Source: Akkermansiaceae bacterium (GTDB taxonomy: Bacteria; Verrucomicrobiota; Verrucomicrobiia; Verrucomicrobiales; Akkermansiaceae). From it: 57,776 bases of DNA. The translations under genes were made by a program, and so were the position numbers. Below, piece after piece: positions 16,503 through 25,389 of this stretch; positions within the stretch are counted from its first letter, which is position 1, and each line of letters opens with the position of its first letter. The notes beneath the pieces were generated by a model. It was not told where the DNA came from. It worked only from the letters and a program-made list of their open reading frames with translations, and made no database searches. The stretch lies in assembly GCA_025457665.1 (NCBI GenBank), contig JALOTY010000016.1:1-57776 (forward strand). Reading direction: 5' to 3'.

Positions 16503-17995
16503 AACCCGACCTCACCATGAACCTTCAGCAACACCTCCGCCAGCGCCTGCTTGAGCAGCACACCCGTCGGCATTTCCTGCGCGACTGTGCCACCGGACTT
16601 GGGTCGATCTACCTTGCCTCCCTGGCCCGCAGCTACGGCCTCTCCGCGCCCGCCGTCACGCCGGACCCCGCCGCACCGCTGCTGCCCACCCTGCCCCCTC
16701 TCACTCCCAAGGTGAAACGGGTCATCTACCTCCACATGCTCGGCGCGCCCAGCACGCTCGACCTCTTCCACTACAAGCCGGAACTCGCCAAATACAACGG
16801 CAAGGAATGCCCGGCCGAATTCCTCGAAGGCCAGCGCTTCGCTTTCATCCAGGGCGTCCCCAAGCTCCTCGGCCCCCAGTTCGACTTCAAACAATACGGC
16901 CAGTCCGGTGCCTGGGTCTCCGATCAGATGCCCCATCTCACAAAACACGTCGATGATCTCTGCTTCATCCACACCATGGTCACCGACCAGTTCAATCACG
17001 GCCCTGCCGAATTGATGGTTCATACCGGCCACGCCAATCTCGGCCACCCCTCCATGGGCTCCTGGATCACCTGGGGTCTCGGCACGGAAAACCAGGACCT
17101 CCCCGGTTTCATCGTCCTCCTCTCCGGCGGCCAGACCCCGCGTGCCGGGAAAAGCGTCTGGGGCTCCGGTTACCTGCCCTCCGTCTATCAGGGCGTCCAA
17201 TGCCGCTCCGCCGGCGATCCCGTGCTCAATCTCCGCAACCCTGCGGGCATCGATCGCAACATCCGCCGCGCCGCCCTCGACTCCCTCGCCAAGCTCAATC
17301 GACAGTCCGAACTGGAATTCGGCGATGCCGAAACCGCCACCCGCATCGCCCAATACGAAATGGCCTTCCGCATGCAGCTCACCGCCCCGGAAGTCATGGA
17401 CATCTCCAAGGAGCCCGAAGCGATCCGCAATCTCTACGGCGCCACTCCGGGCCGCGAATCCTTTGCCAACAACTGCCTGCTCGCCCGCCGCCTCGTCGAA
17501 AACGGCACCCGCTTCGTCCAGCTCTTCGACTGGGGCTGGGATTCCCACGGATCCAACGAGGAAGAAGCCCTGAACATCGGCTTCAAACGCAAGTGCAAGC
17601 AGATCGACCAACCGATCTCCGCCCTTCTCACCGATCTCAAGCAACGGGGCCTGTTGGAAGATACCTTGGTGGTCTGGTCCGGCGAGTTCGGCCGCACGCC
17701 CATGCAGGAAAACCGCGGCGGTTCGGAAGGAAAATTCACCGGCCGCGACCACAACCCGAATTCCTTCACCCTCTGGATGGCCGGCGCCGGCGTGAAGCAG
17801 GGACTTCACTATGGGGAAACCGATCCTCTCGGCTACCAAGTCACCCGCGACCCCGTCCATCTCCGCGATTTCCACGCCACCCTGCTCCACCTTCTGGGCA
17901 TCGATGCCCACAAACACACCTTCCCTTTCCAAGGCCTCAACCAGAAGCTGATCGGCGTCAAACCCGCCAAAGTCGTCCAAGGCATCCTCGCCTGA
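16499..17995 (+). CDS. DUF1501 (sulfatase-fold) protein, partner of PSD1
   Basis: 498 residues. A twin-arginine-like signal (TRRHFLRDCATGLGSIYLA) is followed by the DUF1501 core, an alkaline-phosphatase-superfamily fold: VKRVIYLHMLGAPSTLDLF, YNGKECPAEF, FGQSGAWVSDQMPHL-like stretch, HTMVTDQFNHGPAELMVHTG, PSMGSWITWGLG, FVQLFDWGWDSHG, VVWSGEFGRTPMQE, GRDHNPNSFTLWMAGAGVK. The Asp/His metal-ligand positions (DWGWDSHG, GEFGRTP, GRDHNP) are intact, so it is probably an active metal hydrolase or esterase-like enzyme of unknown substrate. It nearly always sits next to a PSD1 gene, as here. The export route through Tat matches a folded metalloenzyme. Confidence 0.92.
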   Translation: MKPDLTMNLQQHLRQRLLEQHTRRHFLRDCATGLGSIYLASLARSYGLSAPAVTPDPAAPLLPTLPPLTPKVKRVIYLHMLGAPSTLDLFHYKPELAKYNGKECPAEFLEGQRFAFIQGVPKLLGPQFDFKQYGQSGAWVSDQMPHLTKHVDDLCFIHTMVTDQFNHGPAELMVHTGHANLGHPSMGSWITWGLGTENQDLPGFIVLLSGGQTPRAGKSVWGSGYLPSVYQGVQCRSAGDPVLNLRNPAGIDRNIRRAALDSLAKLNRQSELEFGDAETATRIAQYEMAFRMQLTAPEVMDISKEPEAIRNLYGATPGRESFANNCLLARRLVENGTRFVQLFDWGWDSHGSNEEEALNIGFKRKCKQIDQPISALLTDLKQRGLLEDTLVVWSGEFGRTPMQENRGGSEGKFTGRDHNPNSFTLWMAGAGVKQGLHYGETDPLGYQVTRDPVHLRDFHATLLHLLGIDAHKHTFPFQGLNQKLIGVKPAKVVQGILA

Positions 17996-18290
17996 GCCGT
18001 ATCCAAAGCACTCCAAAGGACAAAAGCCGACGCGTTTGCGGTCATGATCCTTTGTTTCAATCAAACCATTCAATCGCTCGCATCCTTCAAGGTGAATAAC
18101 TTGTGAACAAGTCCACGAAAGCTTGATTGCTCGATAGTCCCGGAAGAATTCACGACAATCCCCCAAACGCCCTTCCAAAACTTCCCGCCTCCCGAATTCC
18201 TGAATCCGAGGCTTCGTTTCCATCGCCCGTAACGATTTGAGTCCGGTCTGGACCTCACTCGCGAGTTGGGACGGAGGGAGGGGGATCAAA
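17996..18290. other. Intergenic, no gene recognised
   Basis: 295 bases between the DUF1501 gene and the decayed defence patch. It is less GC-rich than the flanks. Reading both strands gives no protein I recognise; the minus strand has a short open frame at 18070-18258 without a known match. It could be further debris from the same degraded region. Confidence 0.4.
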
Positions 18291-18494
18291 TCAGGGGGTC
18301 ACGCGGGTGAGCATCTCCCCGGTTTCGGCAAGGTTCCTGACTTTCTGACGAAGCAGGTCGTCGAAGCGGACCGCCTGTTCGAAGACCGGGCTGAGGTCAG
18401 AGCCGTCAGCGAGCACGAAATTCGGCTGCTTGCCTCGGGTAATCGACGCCAACGCTTCGTCCGTGAAACCGTTGATGGAGAGGAATAACCAGCA
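18291..18494 (-). pseudogene. C-terminal remnant of a restriction-endonuclease-like protein
   Basis: The minus strand from just after the AbiEii stop codon to a TGA at 18291 reads LFLSINGFTDEALASITRGK, then FVLADGSDLSPVFEQAVRF, DDLLRQKVRNLAETGEML. This resembles the C-terminal end of Mrr-type/DUF-style restriction endonuclease proteins, which close with a 'SINGF...ADGxDL...L..K.R.A..TG' pattern. No start codon or catalytic domain precedes it: its 5' end is fused to the last codon of the AbiEii remnant. So the rest of the gene has been lost by deletion. Family assignment is from memory of the pattern and is moderate. Confidence 0.5.
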
Positions 18495-19086
18495 CTAAGC
18501 GATGTGCGGAAGCAATTCACTTGTGAGCCACGCATGCGCTTTGGCTGGGTTGAAGTCCACACCGGGGCGGAGCAGTGGCGGGGTGTCGGAGAGGAAGCCG
18601 GCGTGTTTCATCTTGGCGGCGAGATTGAGGGCAAACTCCGCCGATGAAACCAGGTGATCTTCGGCTAGCATGTAGTGGGTGAAGGTGGCGGCCACGGCGG
18701 GTGTTGATTTCGATTTTGAGGCGCAACCGGATCACGGGTGGCAGTTCGGACTCGAAGCGGTAGGTGAGTGTGGCTCCCCGGGTGCCGATGTCGCTCTTGG
18801 CTTCACCGAGCCATGGGTTCAGCCGCTCCCGGATCAGATCCAGCGTGCTGCCGATAGGCTCCTCGCGCAGTTGGACGAAGTCCAGGTCCTCCGAGTAGCG
18901 CGCGGCAGGCTGGAGGATGATTTTGTGGAGGGCGGTGCCGCCGCGGAAGAGAAGTCGCTCCTGCAAGATAGGATCGCTGTAGATCTCGACGAGCCCGCGG
19001 GAGAGCACCAGATCCTGCTCCACCTGTGCCGGGGAGCTCCAGGGGCATTGCTGCGACCACTCGGTGATCAAGGCAGGTGCGATCAT
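18495..19086 (-). pseudogene. AbiEii-type nucleotidyltransferase toxin, broken by internal deletion/frameshift
   Basis: The first ~130 codons are intact: QVEQDLVLSRGLVEIYSD, FRGGTALHKIIL, ARYSEDLDFVQL (the nucleotidyltransferase GG-T and S-x-DxD catalytic motifs), ending IRLRLKIEINTR. Reading then drops out of frame. The authentic C-terminus is found in another frame from about 18692: AATFTHYMLAEDHLVSSAEF, FALNLAAKMKHAGFLSD, PPLLRPGVDFNPAKAHAW, LLPHIA and a stop. The family's middle part, with the TKLRALYQR-RKGRDLFDL block needed for activity, is missing. An out-of-frame deletion of roughly 80 codons explains this. The toxin should be dead. It overlaps the AbiEi gene by 4 bases. Confidence 0.82.
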
Positions 19087-19880
19087 AGGTCGGCTTCTGT
19101 TTCGGCGTTCTCGAAGATGCGCCAGCGGTTGGCGGCGGAGCCGGTGCGTGGGGCACCGGGATCGAGGGCGGCGCGGGGCAAGGCTTTGGCCTGCGCGAGG
19201 GCGGCGTGCAGGGGGTCCGCTAGTGCCGATTGATCGAGATGATCAAGCAACCAGCCGAGTCGCTGGACTTGGGCGGTCTCGGGTTCGGCTGCTGCAGCGG
19301 CAAGGCCGGCGGGAGTCATGCTCTCGACCAGTTCGGCAAGAACCGTCTGCACGGCGTCGAGTCCGCCGATGTGGCGGGCGTAGCGGATCAGATCGAGCGC
19401 GGTGGCCTCCGGGGTGGAGACGGGCAGCATGCCGGAGTGCCCCTTGCGCTGCAAAAGCGGAGTGGCCGCGAAGCCAGACTTGCGGAAGAAGCGGATCGAG
19501 AGACCCGGAACTTTCAATGGGCGTTCTTGGCGCGGGACGACAATCTGAAGTTGCTGGACCTGCTGGTGAGCCGCGCCGTGCAGGGATGCCGCGCTCAGCA
19601 GCCCAAGGTAATACGGAAGTTCCAGCGAGCGCATCAGATCGTCCAGAAACCAGTCGTAGGGCGGCAGGCCTTGGGTGGTGAATTCCACCGGGACGAGCAC
19701 GTGAAAGCCACTTCGGAGTCGCCTGACACGGCCTTTCTGCGCGAGTCGCTGCAGGGCCTTGGCTATAGCTGCAGGTGACGAACTTGGCAGTGCGACCTCC
19801 AACTCCCGACGCTCGAAACCGTAACGGCCCCGTCGCTGGAAGTCGTCGAGAACTTGCGAAATCGGTTTATCATCGCTCAT
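19083..19880 (-). CDS. AbiEi-type antitoxin / transcriptional regulator
   Basis: 265 residues from the ATG at 19880 (a longer frame starts at 19940 but adds nothing recognisable). The N-terminal winged helix is seen: ISQVLDDFQRRGRYGFERRE, SSSPAAIAKALQRLAQKGRV, RRLRSGFHVLVP. The C-terminal AbiEi domain follows: LPYYLGLLSAASLHGAAHQQ, LQIVVPRQERPL, SIRFFRKSGF, VSTPEATALDLIRYARHIGG. In type IV AbiE systems this protein represses its own promoter and neutralises the AbiEii toxin. Here the antitoxin frame is complete while the toxin is broken, so it may remain only as a repressor. It is the upstream gene of the pair, as usual. Confidence 0.85.
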   Translation of the reverse strand: MSDDKPISQVLDDFQRRGRYGFERRELEVALPSSSPAAIAKALQRLAQKGRVRRLRSGFHVLVPVEFTTQGLPPYDWFLDDLMRSLELPYYLGLLSAASLHGAAHQQVQQLQIVVPRQERPLKVPGLSIRFFRKSGFAATPLLQRKGHSGMLPVSTPEATALDLIRYARHIGGLDAVQTVLAELVESMTPAGLAAAAAEPETAQVQRLGWLLDHLDQSALADPLHAALAQAKALPRAALDPGAPRTGSAANRWRIFENAETEADL

Positions 19881-19944
19881 CCGTGCTGAGATATGCAGAA
19901 AAAGACGGATATCGTCCATTTTTTTCTTCCACAACACCAAACAA

Positions 19945-19967
19945 GGTCCGGAACAAGATTTTGGACC
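19945..19967 (-). promoter_or_regulatory. Inverted repeat upstream of abiEi, possible operator
   Basis: GGTCC (19945-19949) and GGACC (19963-19967) form a 5-bp inverted repeat 65 bases upstream of the AbiEi start. AbiEi proteins autorepress by binding inverted repeats in this position; the arms here are short, so this is tentative. Confidence 0.3.
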
Positions 19968-20246
19968 CTATGCCAAAATGGGTAGCCGCTATTCAGAATG
20001 AGTTCGGCAGACCGAGTGGCTCGATCCGAAGATCGTTTCCTCCCTTGCCTGGATTCGGTTATCTCTCGCGACCGACCGCTCCACCACGATGAATCGATTC
20101 AACAAGTGGAAACCGTCGCTTTTCGAAGGCCCGGCAATGGATTGGGGCAGGAGATCCAATCTGCAATTTGTCGGATCCCGGTGGCATGATCCCCTCAGCA
20201 CCACAAAGAGAAACCTAACTGAAAAGCGGTTTTGTCGCAAAAAAAG

Positions 20247-20323
20247 TGGTCGGGGCGGCCAGATTCGAACTGACGACATCCTGCTCCCAAAGCAGGCACT
20301 CTACCAGGCTGAGTTACGCCCCG
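20247..20323 (-). tRNA. tRNA-Pro (anticodon TGG)
   Basis: On the minus strand a full cloverleaf folds: acceptor CGGGGCG/CGCCCCG, D-arm with AGCCTGGTAGAG, anticodon stem CCTGC/GCAGG around loop TTTGGGA (anticodon TGG, proline), and T-arm with GTTCGAATC. The CCA end is encoded (20247-20249) and a run of seven Ts follows on the minus strand, which could serve as a terminator. A short decayed defence region lies 0.4-2 kb away, as often next to tRNA genes. Confidence 0.95.
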
Positions 20324-20452
20324 TGACCGGGCGGGAAGCTCTGCGGAATTCCCATCGATGGCAAGCGGGAAAAACGATACCCCGAAAATCAGAGTTTTAC
20401 CGCAATTTGAGTCGCCCTTCGATTTCCTCCCAGATGCTATCAGGAAACTCCT

Positions 20453-22756
20453 TCAATCCGCCGCAGCGCTGCGATCCTTGCCAGTGAGGTGGAGGGATTT
20501 TTTCGGCCCCTGAAGCACGAGGGCGTAGGCGACATTGAAGAGATCGTCCTCGCCCATGTAGGGCGCACCCATGTGGGGCTGGGTGAAGTGCAAACCGTAT
20601 CCAGGCTCCCACGCGAGGGCAAACCACCAGGCATACTCGCGGATGACTTTCTGGTAGTCGGCCGGTTTCACCAAATTCAACGCCAGCAGGCCCAGCGAGC
20701 CACCCGGTTCCCCATAGGCATGGCTGTTGCGAAGCCAGGGGTGCCGTTCGACCATGATTTTCGCCATCGCATCCCGCATGTCCGACCGCTCCCCGCGAAG
20801 GTCGCAGGCCATGGCGAAGAGACCACTGCGGGAAAAGAACTCGTCCAGATCCTTGTACGACTGATTGTATCCCAGCGCCCCATGCCCGCCTTGTTTCGGA
20901 TCGGACCAGGCCAGCTCCATGTAAGGCATCAGCATTTCCCAGAGTTTCGACTTCATGCCGCAGCGCTTGGCCAGAGCTTCGAAAACCAACAGGTGGCAAG
21001 CGGGAGCAACCAAGGCTTTCTGGTCGTAGGGCAAACCATCGGGACCGTGGCCCAGAGCCGGCACTTCCCACTTGCTCGGATGGCGGCCATTGTAGGCCCA
21101 GTCGCGCATGGCGTCCAGGTGCGGCAGGACCTTGCGATCCCCGGTGGCGAGATGCCATTCGGCGTAAAGAATGCCCATGTAAGCCCCACCCCAGAAACCC
21201 AGGTTGCCATGCTTCTCAGGCGTCGGGAACTGCTCCAGGGACCAGTCCACCGCCTTGCCCGCCAGTCTTCGATGCTTCGGCTCCCCCGTTGCCAGCATCG
21301 CCAAGGCACCTAGGGTCGTTCGCTTGATGTCACCGGACCAGGAACCATTTTCATCCTGATTCTCCTCCAGCCATTCCAGCATGTCTGCCAGCATCCGGGC
21401 GGCTTCGGGATCGGTCGCCGGATCGAGGGAGGAAAAAGCCACCGTGCGGGGCAGTTCCAGTTCCAGCGTGACTTCCACACCTTTCCTCAGGACACCCACC
21501 GAAAGGGTCTTGCCACCTTTGGCCAAGACCTCCTCGACCGACCTCCCCAGCACCGACTCGTGGCTGTGGTGAAACCATTCCCAACCCGGGTTCAGGTCAT
21601 TGACCGGCAGCGGACGCCCGCCCACGGAAACCACCACATCCCCCGCCTTGAGTTTCGCCTTCGAAGCAGGCGAGCCCTTCCGCACATCCATGATCGAAAG
21701 TGCCGTCTGGCCGTGTTCCGTGAGAGCATCGAAGCCGAGCAATCCCGCACCTAACAGGTCCGGACCGGTGCCGCCGTTGGATCGACCAAACAGTGCCGGG
21801 CTCGGCTTGGAATGCAATCGACAGGCCCGCGGCTGGCCCAAAACGGTCCTTCCCTCCACTGCCACCACCCGCAGGCCGAAGGTCTTGTCGATGAGAAGCT
21901 GGCTCAACTCGGGATCGAGTTCCAACCATGCCCGCCCCGCCGCGCCGGGCAGGACTGCCTGGGGATCCGGGCGGACCAGTTTCACTCCCAGAGGTTCGAT
22001 CTCCGCTCCCGTCCCGAATCCGCCGCCCGACCAATCGGACTCGACCACAAATCGAAAGGCCTGCACGGGCAGCGGTTTCTCAAAGCGGACCTCCATTGCT
22101 GCCCGTTGATCCGCCATGGTGACGCGATCGCTTTCACCGGAGGCAAGCTTCTCCCAGTCTCCCCCTTCGCGACGGATGTCCACCCGCCACTGCTTGGGAA
22201 CCCCATTGGTGAAACCTCCCTGACGCGGCAGATACCGCAGCCCTTCCAATACCGTCGCCTTGCCAAAGACCAGCCCCACCCAATGCGGACCTTGCGGGGC
22301 GCCTTCGCCGTATCGACTGTGCCAATCCGTCCCCGGGTCCCCATCAAACATCAATTCCGCCGCACTCCCGGGTTGTTCGGAGGAAAAAATCACCGACCAA
22401 GGCGCTGTCGGAGCCGCTACCGATACCGCCGATTCCGAGGATGCAAAAACTTCGCCCGAGGCGGGATCGATGGCTTCAAAGCGGATCTTTGCAGGCTTCC
22501 CATCGGCCGAACCATAAACGTCAGCCGAAAGTGCCAGCCGCCACTCTCCCTCCAGTCCGGCTTCTTTCTCCGTCAGCGGCGGAACCGCGAGCCGTGCGGT
22601 CCAGCTTTTTTCCGCCTCCACCAGCCAGCCATCCACCCCACCCGGCAGGGGCCAGCCGGGTTCACGCTCGGGGATCGGATCGGGAAGAAGCGCCGCCTCC
22701 GTCCAACACGCGGAAGCAGCCAAACCCACAATCATCGTTATCCCCCGTCGCATCAT
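20453..22756 (-). CDS. Secreted discoidin + PDZ + α/α-toroid protein (DUF6288-like)
   Basis: 767 residues with a signal peptide (about 1-22). The N-terminal part (about 30-115) is β-rich. A discoidin/F5-8C-like domain covers about 130-260 (AAELMFDGDPGTDWHSRYGE, HWVGLVFGKATVLEGLRYLP, AFRFVVESD). A PDZ domain follows at about 345-440 (SIMDVRKGSPASKAKLKAGD, VVVSVGGRPLPVNDL). The last 300 residues repeat helix pairs with Trp/Gly/Tyr (WLEENQDENGSWSGDIKRTT, GNLGFWGGAYMGILYAEWHL, GGHGALGYNQSYKDLDEFFS), the pattern of an α/α toroid as in DUF6288. The role is unknown; toroids of this type include glycan lyases and terpene cyclases. An AT-rich stretch lies upstream. Confidence 0.75.
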   Translation of the reverse strand: MMRRGITMIVGLAASACWTEAALLPDPIPEREPGWPLPGGVDGWLVEAEKSWTARLAVPPLTEKEAGLEGEWRLALSADVYGSADGKPAKIRFEAIDPASGEVFASSESAVSVAAPTAPWSVIFSSEQPGSAAELMFDGDPGTDWHSRYGEGAPQGPHWVGLVFGKATVLEGLRYLPRQGGFTNGVPKQWRVDIRREGGDWEKLASGESDRVTMADQRAAMEVRFEKPLPVQAFRFVVESDWSGGGFGTGAEIEPLGVKLVRPDPQAVLPGAAGRAWLELDPELSQLLIDKTFGLRVVAVEGRTVLGQPRACRLHSKPSPALFGRSNGGTGPDLLGAGLLGFDALTEHGQTALSIMDVRKGSPASKAKLKAGDVVVSVGGRPLPVNDLNPGWEWFHHSHESVLGRSVEEVLAKGGKTLSVGVLRKGVEVTLELELPRTVAFSSLDPATDPEAARMLADMLEWLEENQDENGSWSGDIKRTTLGALAMLATGEPKHRRLAGKAVDWSLEQFPTPEKHGNLGFWGGAYMGILYAEWHLATGDRKVLPHLDAMRDWAYNGRHPSKWEVPALGHGPDGLPYDQKALVAPACHLLVFEALAKRCGMKSKLWEMLMPYMELAWSDPKQGGHGALGYNQSYKDLDEFFSRSGLFAMACDLRGERSDMRDAMAKIMVERHPWLRNSHAYGEPGGSLGLLALNLVKPADYQKVIREYAWWFALAWEPGYGLHFTQPHMGAPYMGEDDLFNVAYALVLQGPKKSLHLTGKDRSAAAD

Positions 22757-22859
22757 GCCCGCAATAACGCACGAAGAGGGCCAGATGTTTCCAGAATATC
22801 AGAAAAAGGGACAAGAAAAGTGATTTGCTCCCAATTTGAGCCCTTTTCGGAGCCTCTCC

Positions 22860-23441
22860 TCACTCGACCCTCTCTTCAAGGACTGCGCAAATCGCCTCCG
22901 CCGAGGCAGCGCCGAGGAGATTCACCGCTCGTGCCGGTGCGGAAAGGGCGTTGGCGTCCGGCTCGACAGTTTTCTGCTCCACCTTGGCAATCTTCTTCTC
23001 CAGCTCGGAGGCATCCTTCACACTCGCCGACCGAGTTAGGGCGCGGATGCAGGTCTCCCCATCGAAGTAGTAGCGGTTTTCCGTCACCGAATCCTGAGTT
23101 GCCGGCTGCTCCGGAGTTCCGCCCTCCACGAAAGTCCACGAATAGTTCTGGATGAAGGCGAAGAACAATTCCCCGTCCTTGAAATAGTAGTGCTCCACCG
23201 AGGAGCCATGATCCCCAGCCCCCCACTCGACCGTCATCGCGGTCATTTTCCCCGCGTATTGGCGAACGGTTCGCGTCCCCGTGAGCATCTCATCTTCGGT
23301 GGCAAACTCGGTCTTCTTCTCAGACAGCGCCTTCGATTCCTGGATCTTGGCATACCAGGCGCGGATGTCATCGATCCTCTCCGCCGATGCACCGGAGATC
23401 AGAAAAACACTGCACAACCCTACGCAAATCATCCTTCGCAT
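22860..23441 (-). CDS. Secreted protein of unknown function
   Basis: 193 residues from the ATG at 23441 (MRRMICVGLCSVFLISGASA, a signal peptide). The mature part is Glu/Lys/Tyr-rich: IDDIRAWYAKIQESKALSEK, YFKDGELFFAFIQNYSWTF and YYFDGETCIRALTRSASV, followed by a charged helix (DASELEKKIAKVEQK). The alternating 'YYFKDGELFF ... YYFDGE' strands suggest a repeated β-meander lipocalin-like or sensor-type fold. I recognise no family. It stands between the DUF6288-like gene and the divergent sulfotransferase. Confidence 0.65.
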   Translation of the reverse strand: MRRMICVGLCSVFLISGASAERIDDIRAWYAKIQESKALSEKKTEFATEDEMLTGTRTVRQYAGKMTAMTVEWGAGDHGSSVEHYYFKDGELFFAFIQNYSWTFVEGGTPEQPATQDSVTENRYYFDGETCIRALTRSASVKDASELEKKIAKVEQKTVEPDANALSAPARAVNLLGAASAEAICAVLEERVE

Positions 23442-23560
23442 GATTCCCGTTAGAGCATTTCCCGATTCCGACTCAAACCCAAAATCCGCCCGGCAGGCGA
23501 ATTGCTTCGACGCCGCCCTCTCCCCCCTGCCATCCATCCGAAACCCGAGCGCTCCGAGCC

Positions 23561-24652
23561 ATGCCATCCGAAACCCTCCTCTACCATCCCCTGATGTTTG
23601 CCAGCCGCAAGGCGTGGAGGAAGATCATCGACCGCTACGGCCCGGCTCACCCATCGACACGTCTCACCCGGCTCATCATTCGTGCCGCAATGATCCTGGA
23701 AACCCCGGCTCGTCTCCTTGAAACCCGGCGAATCGAGAGCTGGATGCGCCGCGAGAATCCGGAAAACGAGCCCATCATCATCGTCGGTCACTGGCGCAGC
23801 GGGACCACCCATCTTCACAACTGCCTCCACAGCACGGGTGCCTTTGCCATCCTGCGACATGTCGATGCGATCCGCCCATGGGCGCACAATCCCTTGCACG
23901 GTCGCTTTTCCCGGCACTTGGCGGCGTCGAATCGAAAAATCGATCGCATGCCGATTCATGGGGAGTTCCCCCAGGAGGACGAAATCGCACTGGCTGCGAT
24001 GGGCACTCTCTCCAGTTTCCATTTCGCTTATTTCCCGGATCACACCGATCCGATTTTCCGTCGCACAGTCCTGTTAGATGGCGTGACGGATGAGGAACTC
24101 GATGAATGGGAACACTGCCTGCGCTTCCTGTTTGCCAAAATCCGCCGCCATCAGGTGGAGCCCTTGCCCATCCTTTTGAAAAACCCCGGTCACACTGCCC
24201 GGATTGGGGTTCTCTACCGTCGCTTTCCCGGCAGCCGTTTCATCCACATCGTCCGCCATCCTTACGAGGTGCAAGCATCCACCCGCCGTTTGGTGAAAAA
24301 CCTCATCCAGCCTCTGTCCCTTCACGGCCCCTCCGAAGATCGCTTCAGCGCCGGAATCAACCGTCGCTATCGGGAGATGATCCTGGCCCATCTCGATCAG
24401 CGGAAACTCCTTCCACCGGATCGATACCACGAACTCCGTTACGAAGACCTCACCCTAGATCCCGAAGCTGCGGTCAAAGCGATCTTCCAGCACCTCGGCA
24501 TGGACTTCACCGCCCATCACCCTGACCGCCTTCGCCGGTATCTCGAAACGATCCGGTCCTATCAGACCCATCCGCATCCCGAAGACGGGGCGCTGCGAAA
24601 ACTTGTCGAGGAAGAGTGCGGCTTTGCCCTGGACCTGTGGAACTACCGATGA
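23561..24652 (+). CDS. PAPS-dependent sulfotransferase family protein
   Basis: 363 residues. The 5'-phosphosulfate loop is GHWRSGTTHLHN (about 76-87). The 3'-phosphate site is SRFIHIVRHPYEVQASTRR, with the RHP motif. Between them are PIHGEFPQEDEIAL, and LLKNPGHTARIGVLYRRFPG with the conserved KNP-H that binds the cofactor. The C-terminal RYHELRYEDLTLDP-EAAVKAIFQHLG is the standard 'YEDL' element. It would transfer sulfate from PAPS to a sugar, lipid or other hydroxyl; the substrate is unknown. The HAD phosphatase gene follows after 77 bases on the same strand. Confidence 0.88.
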   Translation: MPSETLLYHPLMFASRKAWRKIIDRYGPAHPSTRLTRLIIRAAMILETPARLLETRRIESWMRRENPENEPIIIVGHWRSGTTHLHNCLHSTGAFAILRHVDAIRPWAHNPLHGRFSRHLAASNRKIDRMPIHGEFPQEDEIALAAMGTLSSFHFAYFPDHTDPIFRRTVLLDGVTDEELDEWEHCLRFLFAKIRRHQVEPLPILLKNPGHTARIGVLYRRFPGSRFIHIVRHPYEVQASTRRLVKNLIQPLSLHGPSEDRFSAGINRRYREMILAHLDQRKLLPPDRYHELRYEDLTLDPEAAVKAIFQHLGMDFTAHHPDRLRRYLETIRSYQTHPHPEDGALRKLVEEECGFALDLWNYR

Positions 24653-24729
24653 TTCCGCCTCTCCCGGAAGCTTCCCCGAACTTGGAACTTGGCACCTGCT
24701 CCCGCAACCGCTCCCCTTGGGGCCGGAGC

Positions 24730-25365
24730 ATGGCCTACCGCACCATCATTTTTGATTTCGACGGCACCCTCGCGGACACGCTGGAGGAAAGCCGGAGAAT
24801 TTTCAATGAGATGGCCACCGACTATGGGCTCCGCCAGGTGAGTGAGGAAGAGCTTCCCGGACTCCGGCACTTTTCCCTCAAGGAGCTGCTCACCCACCTT
24901 GGCATCCCCAAGCGCCGCGTCCCGGGCCTCATCGCCCGTGGCACGACCTTGATGCGCGGAAACATCACCAAGCTCCCCCTCATCCCCGGCATCGTCGCCC
25001 CGCTCACCGCCTTGCGCGAGCGCTGCGATTCCTTTGGCGTGCTCACTTCCAACGCGCCGACCAATGTCGATCTCTTCCTCCGCTCGCACGGCCTGCGCGA
25101 GCTTTTCAATTTCATCTCCTCGACCTCCAAACTCACCGGCAAGGCCAAACACCTTCGCGCCATCCGCAAAACCTTCTCCCTCAAAGCCGAGGAAATGCTC
25201 TACGTCGGCGACGAGATCCGCGATATCAAGGCATCGAAAAAAGCCGGAATCGCTGTCGCTGCGGTCACCTGGGGTTTCAATTCGCCCGAATCCCTCGCTG
25301 CCGAGTCCCCCGAACATCTCCTCCACCATCCCGAAGAATTCCTCGGCCTCCACGCCGCGCCCTGA
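24730..25365 (+). CDS. HAD-superfamily phosphatase (HAD-IA, PGP-like)
   Basis: 211 residues from the ATG at 24730; an upstream in-frame region is not similar to anything. All four HAD motifs are seen: I, IIFDFDGTLADT (nucleophile and acid/base Asp); II, VLTSNAP; III, Lys in TGKAKHLRAI; IV, YVGDEIRDIKASKKAG. The helical cap lies between I and II. Such enzymes hydrolyse small phosphates such as phosphoglycolate; the exact substrate is unknown. It lies 24 bases upstream of the OmpA-like gene and follows the sulfotransferase, so the three may be one transcript. Confidence 0.88.
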   Translation: MAYRTIIFDFDGTLADTLEESRRIFNEMATDYGLRQVSEEELPGLRHFSLKELLTHLGIPKRRVPGLIARGTTLMRGNITKLPLIPGIVAPLTALRERCDSFGVLTSNAPTNVDLFLRSHGLRELFNFISSTSKLTGKAKHLRAIRKTFSLKAEEMLYVGDEIRDIKASKKAGIAVAAVTWGFNSPESLAAESPEHLLHHPEEFLGLHAAP

Positions 25366-25389
25366 ACTCCGCCACGCTTTCCCCGAATT

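Noticed and set aside
16373..18289. 638-codon minus-strand open frame opposite the DUF1501 gene
   Set aside because: The plus-strand DUF1501 gene has full family motifs; the minus frame is Gly/Ala/Asp-rich antisense.
17996..20323. Integrated element at tRNA-Pro with a duplicated tRNA end
   Set aside because: Decayed defence genes sit beside the tRNA, but I see no integrase and no second copy of the tRNA 3' end in this stretch.
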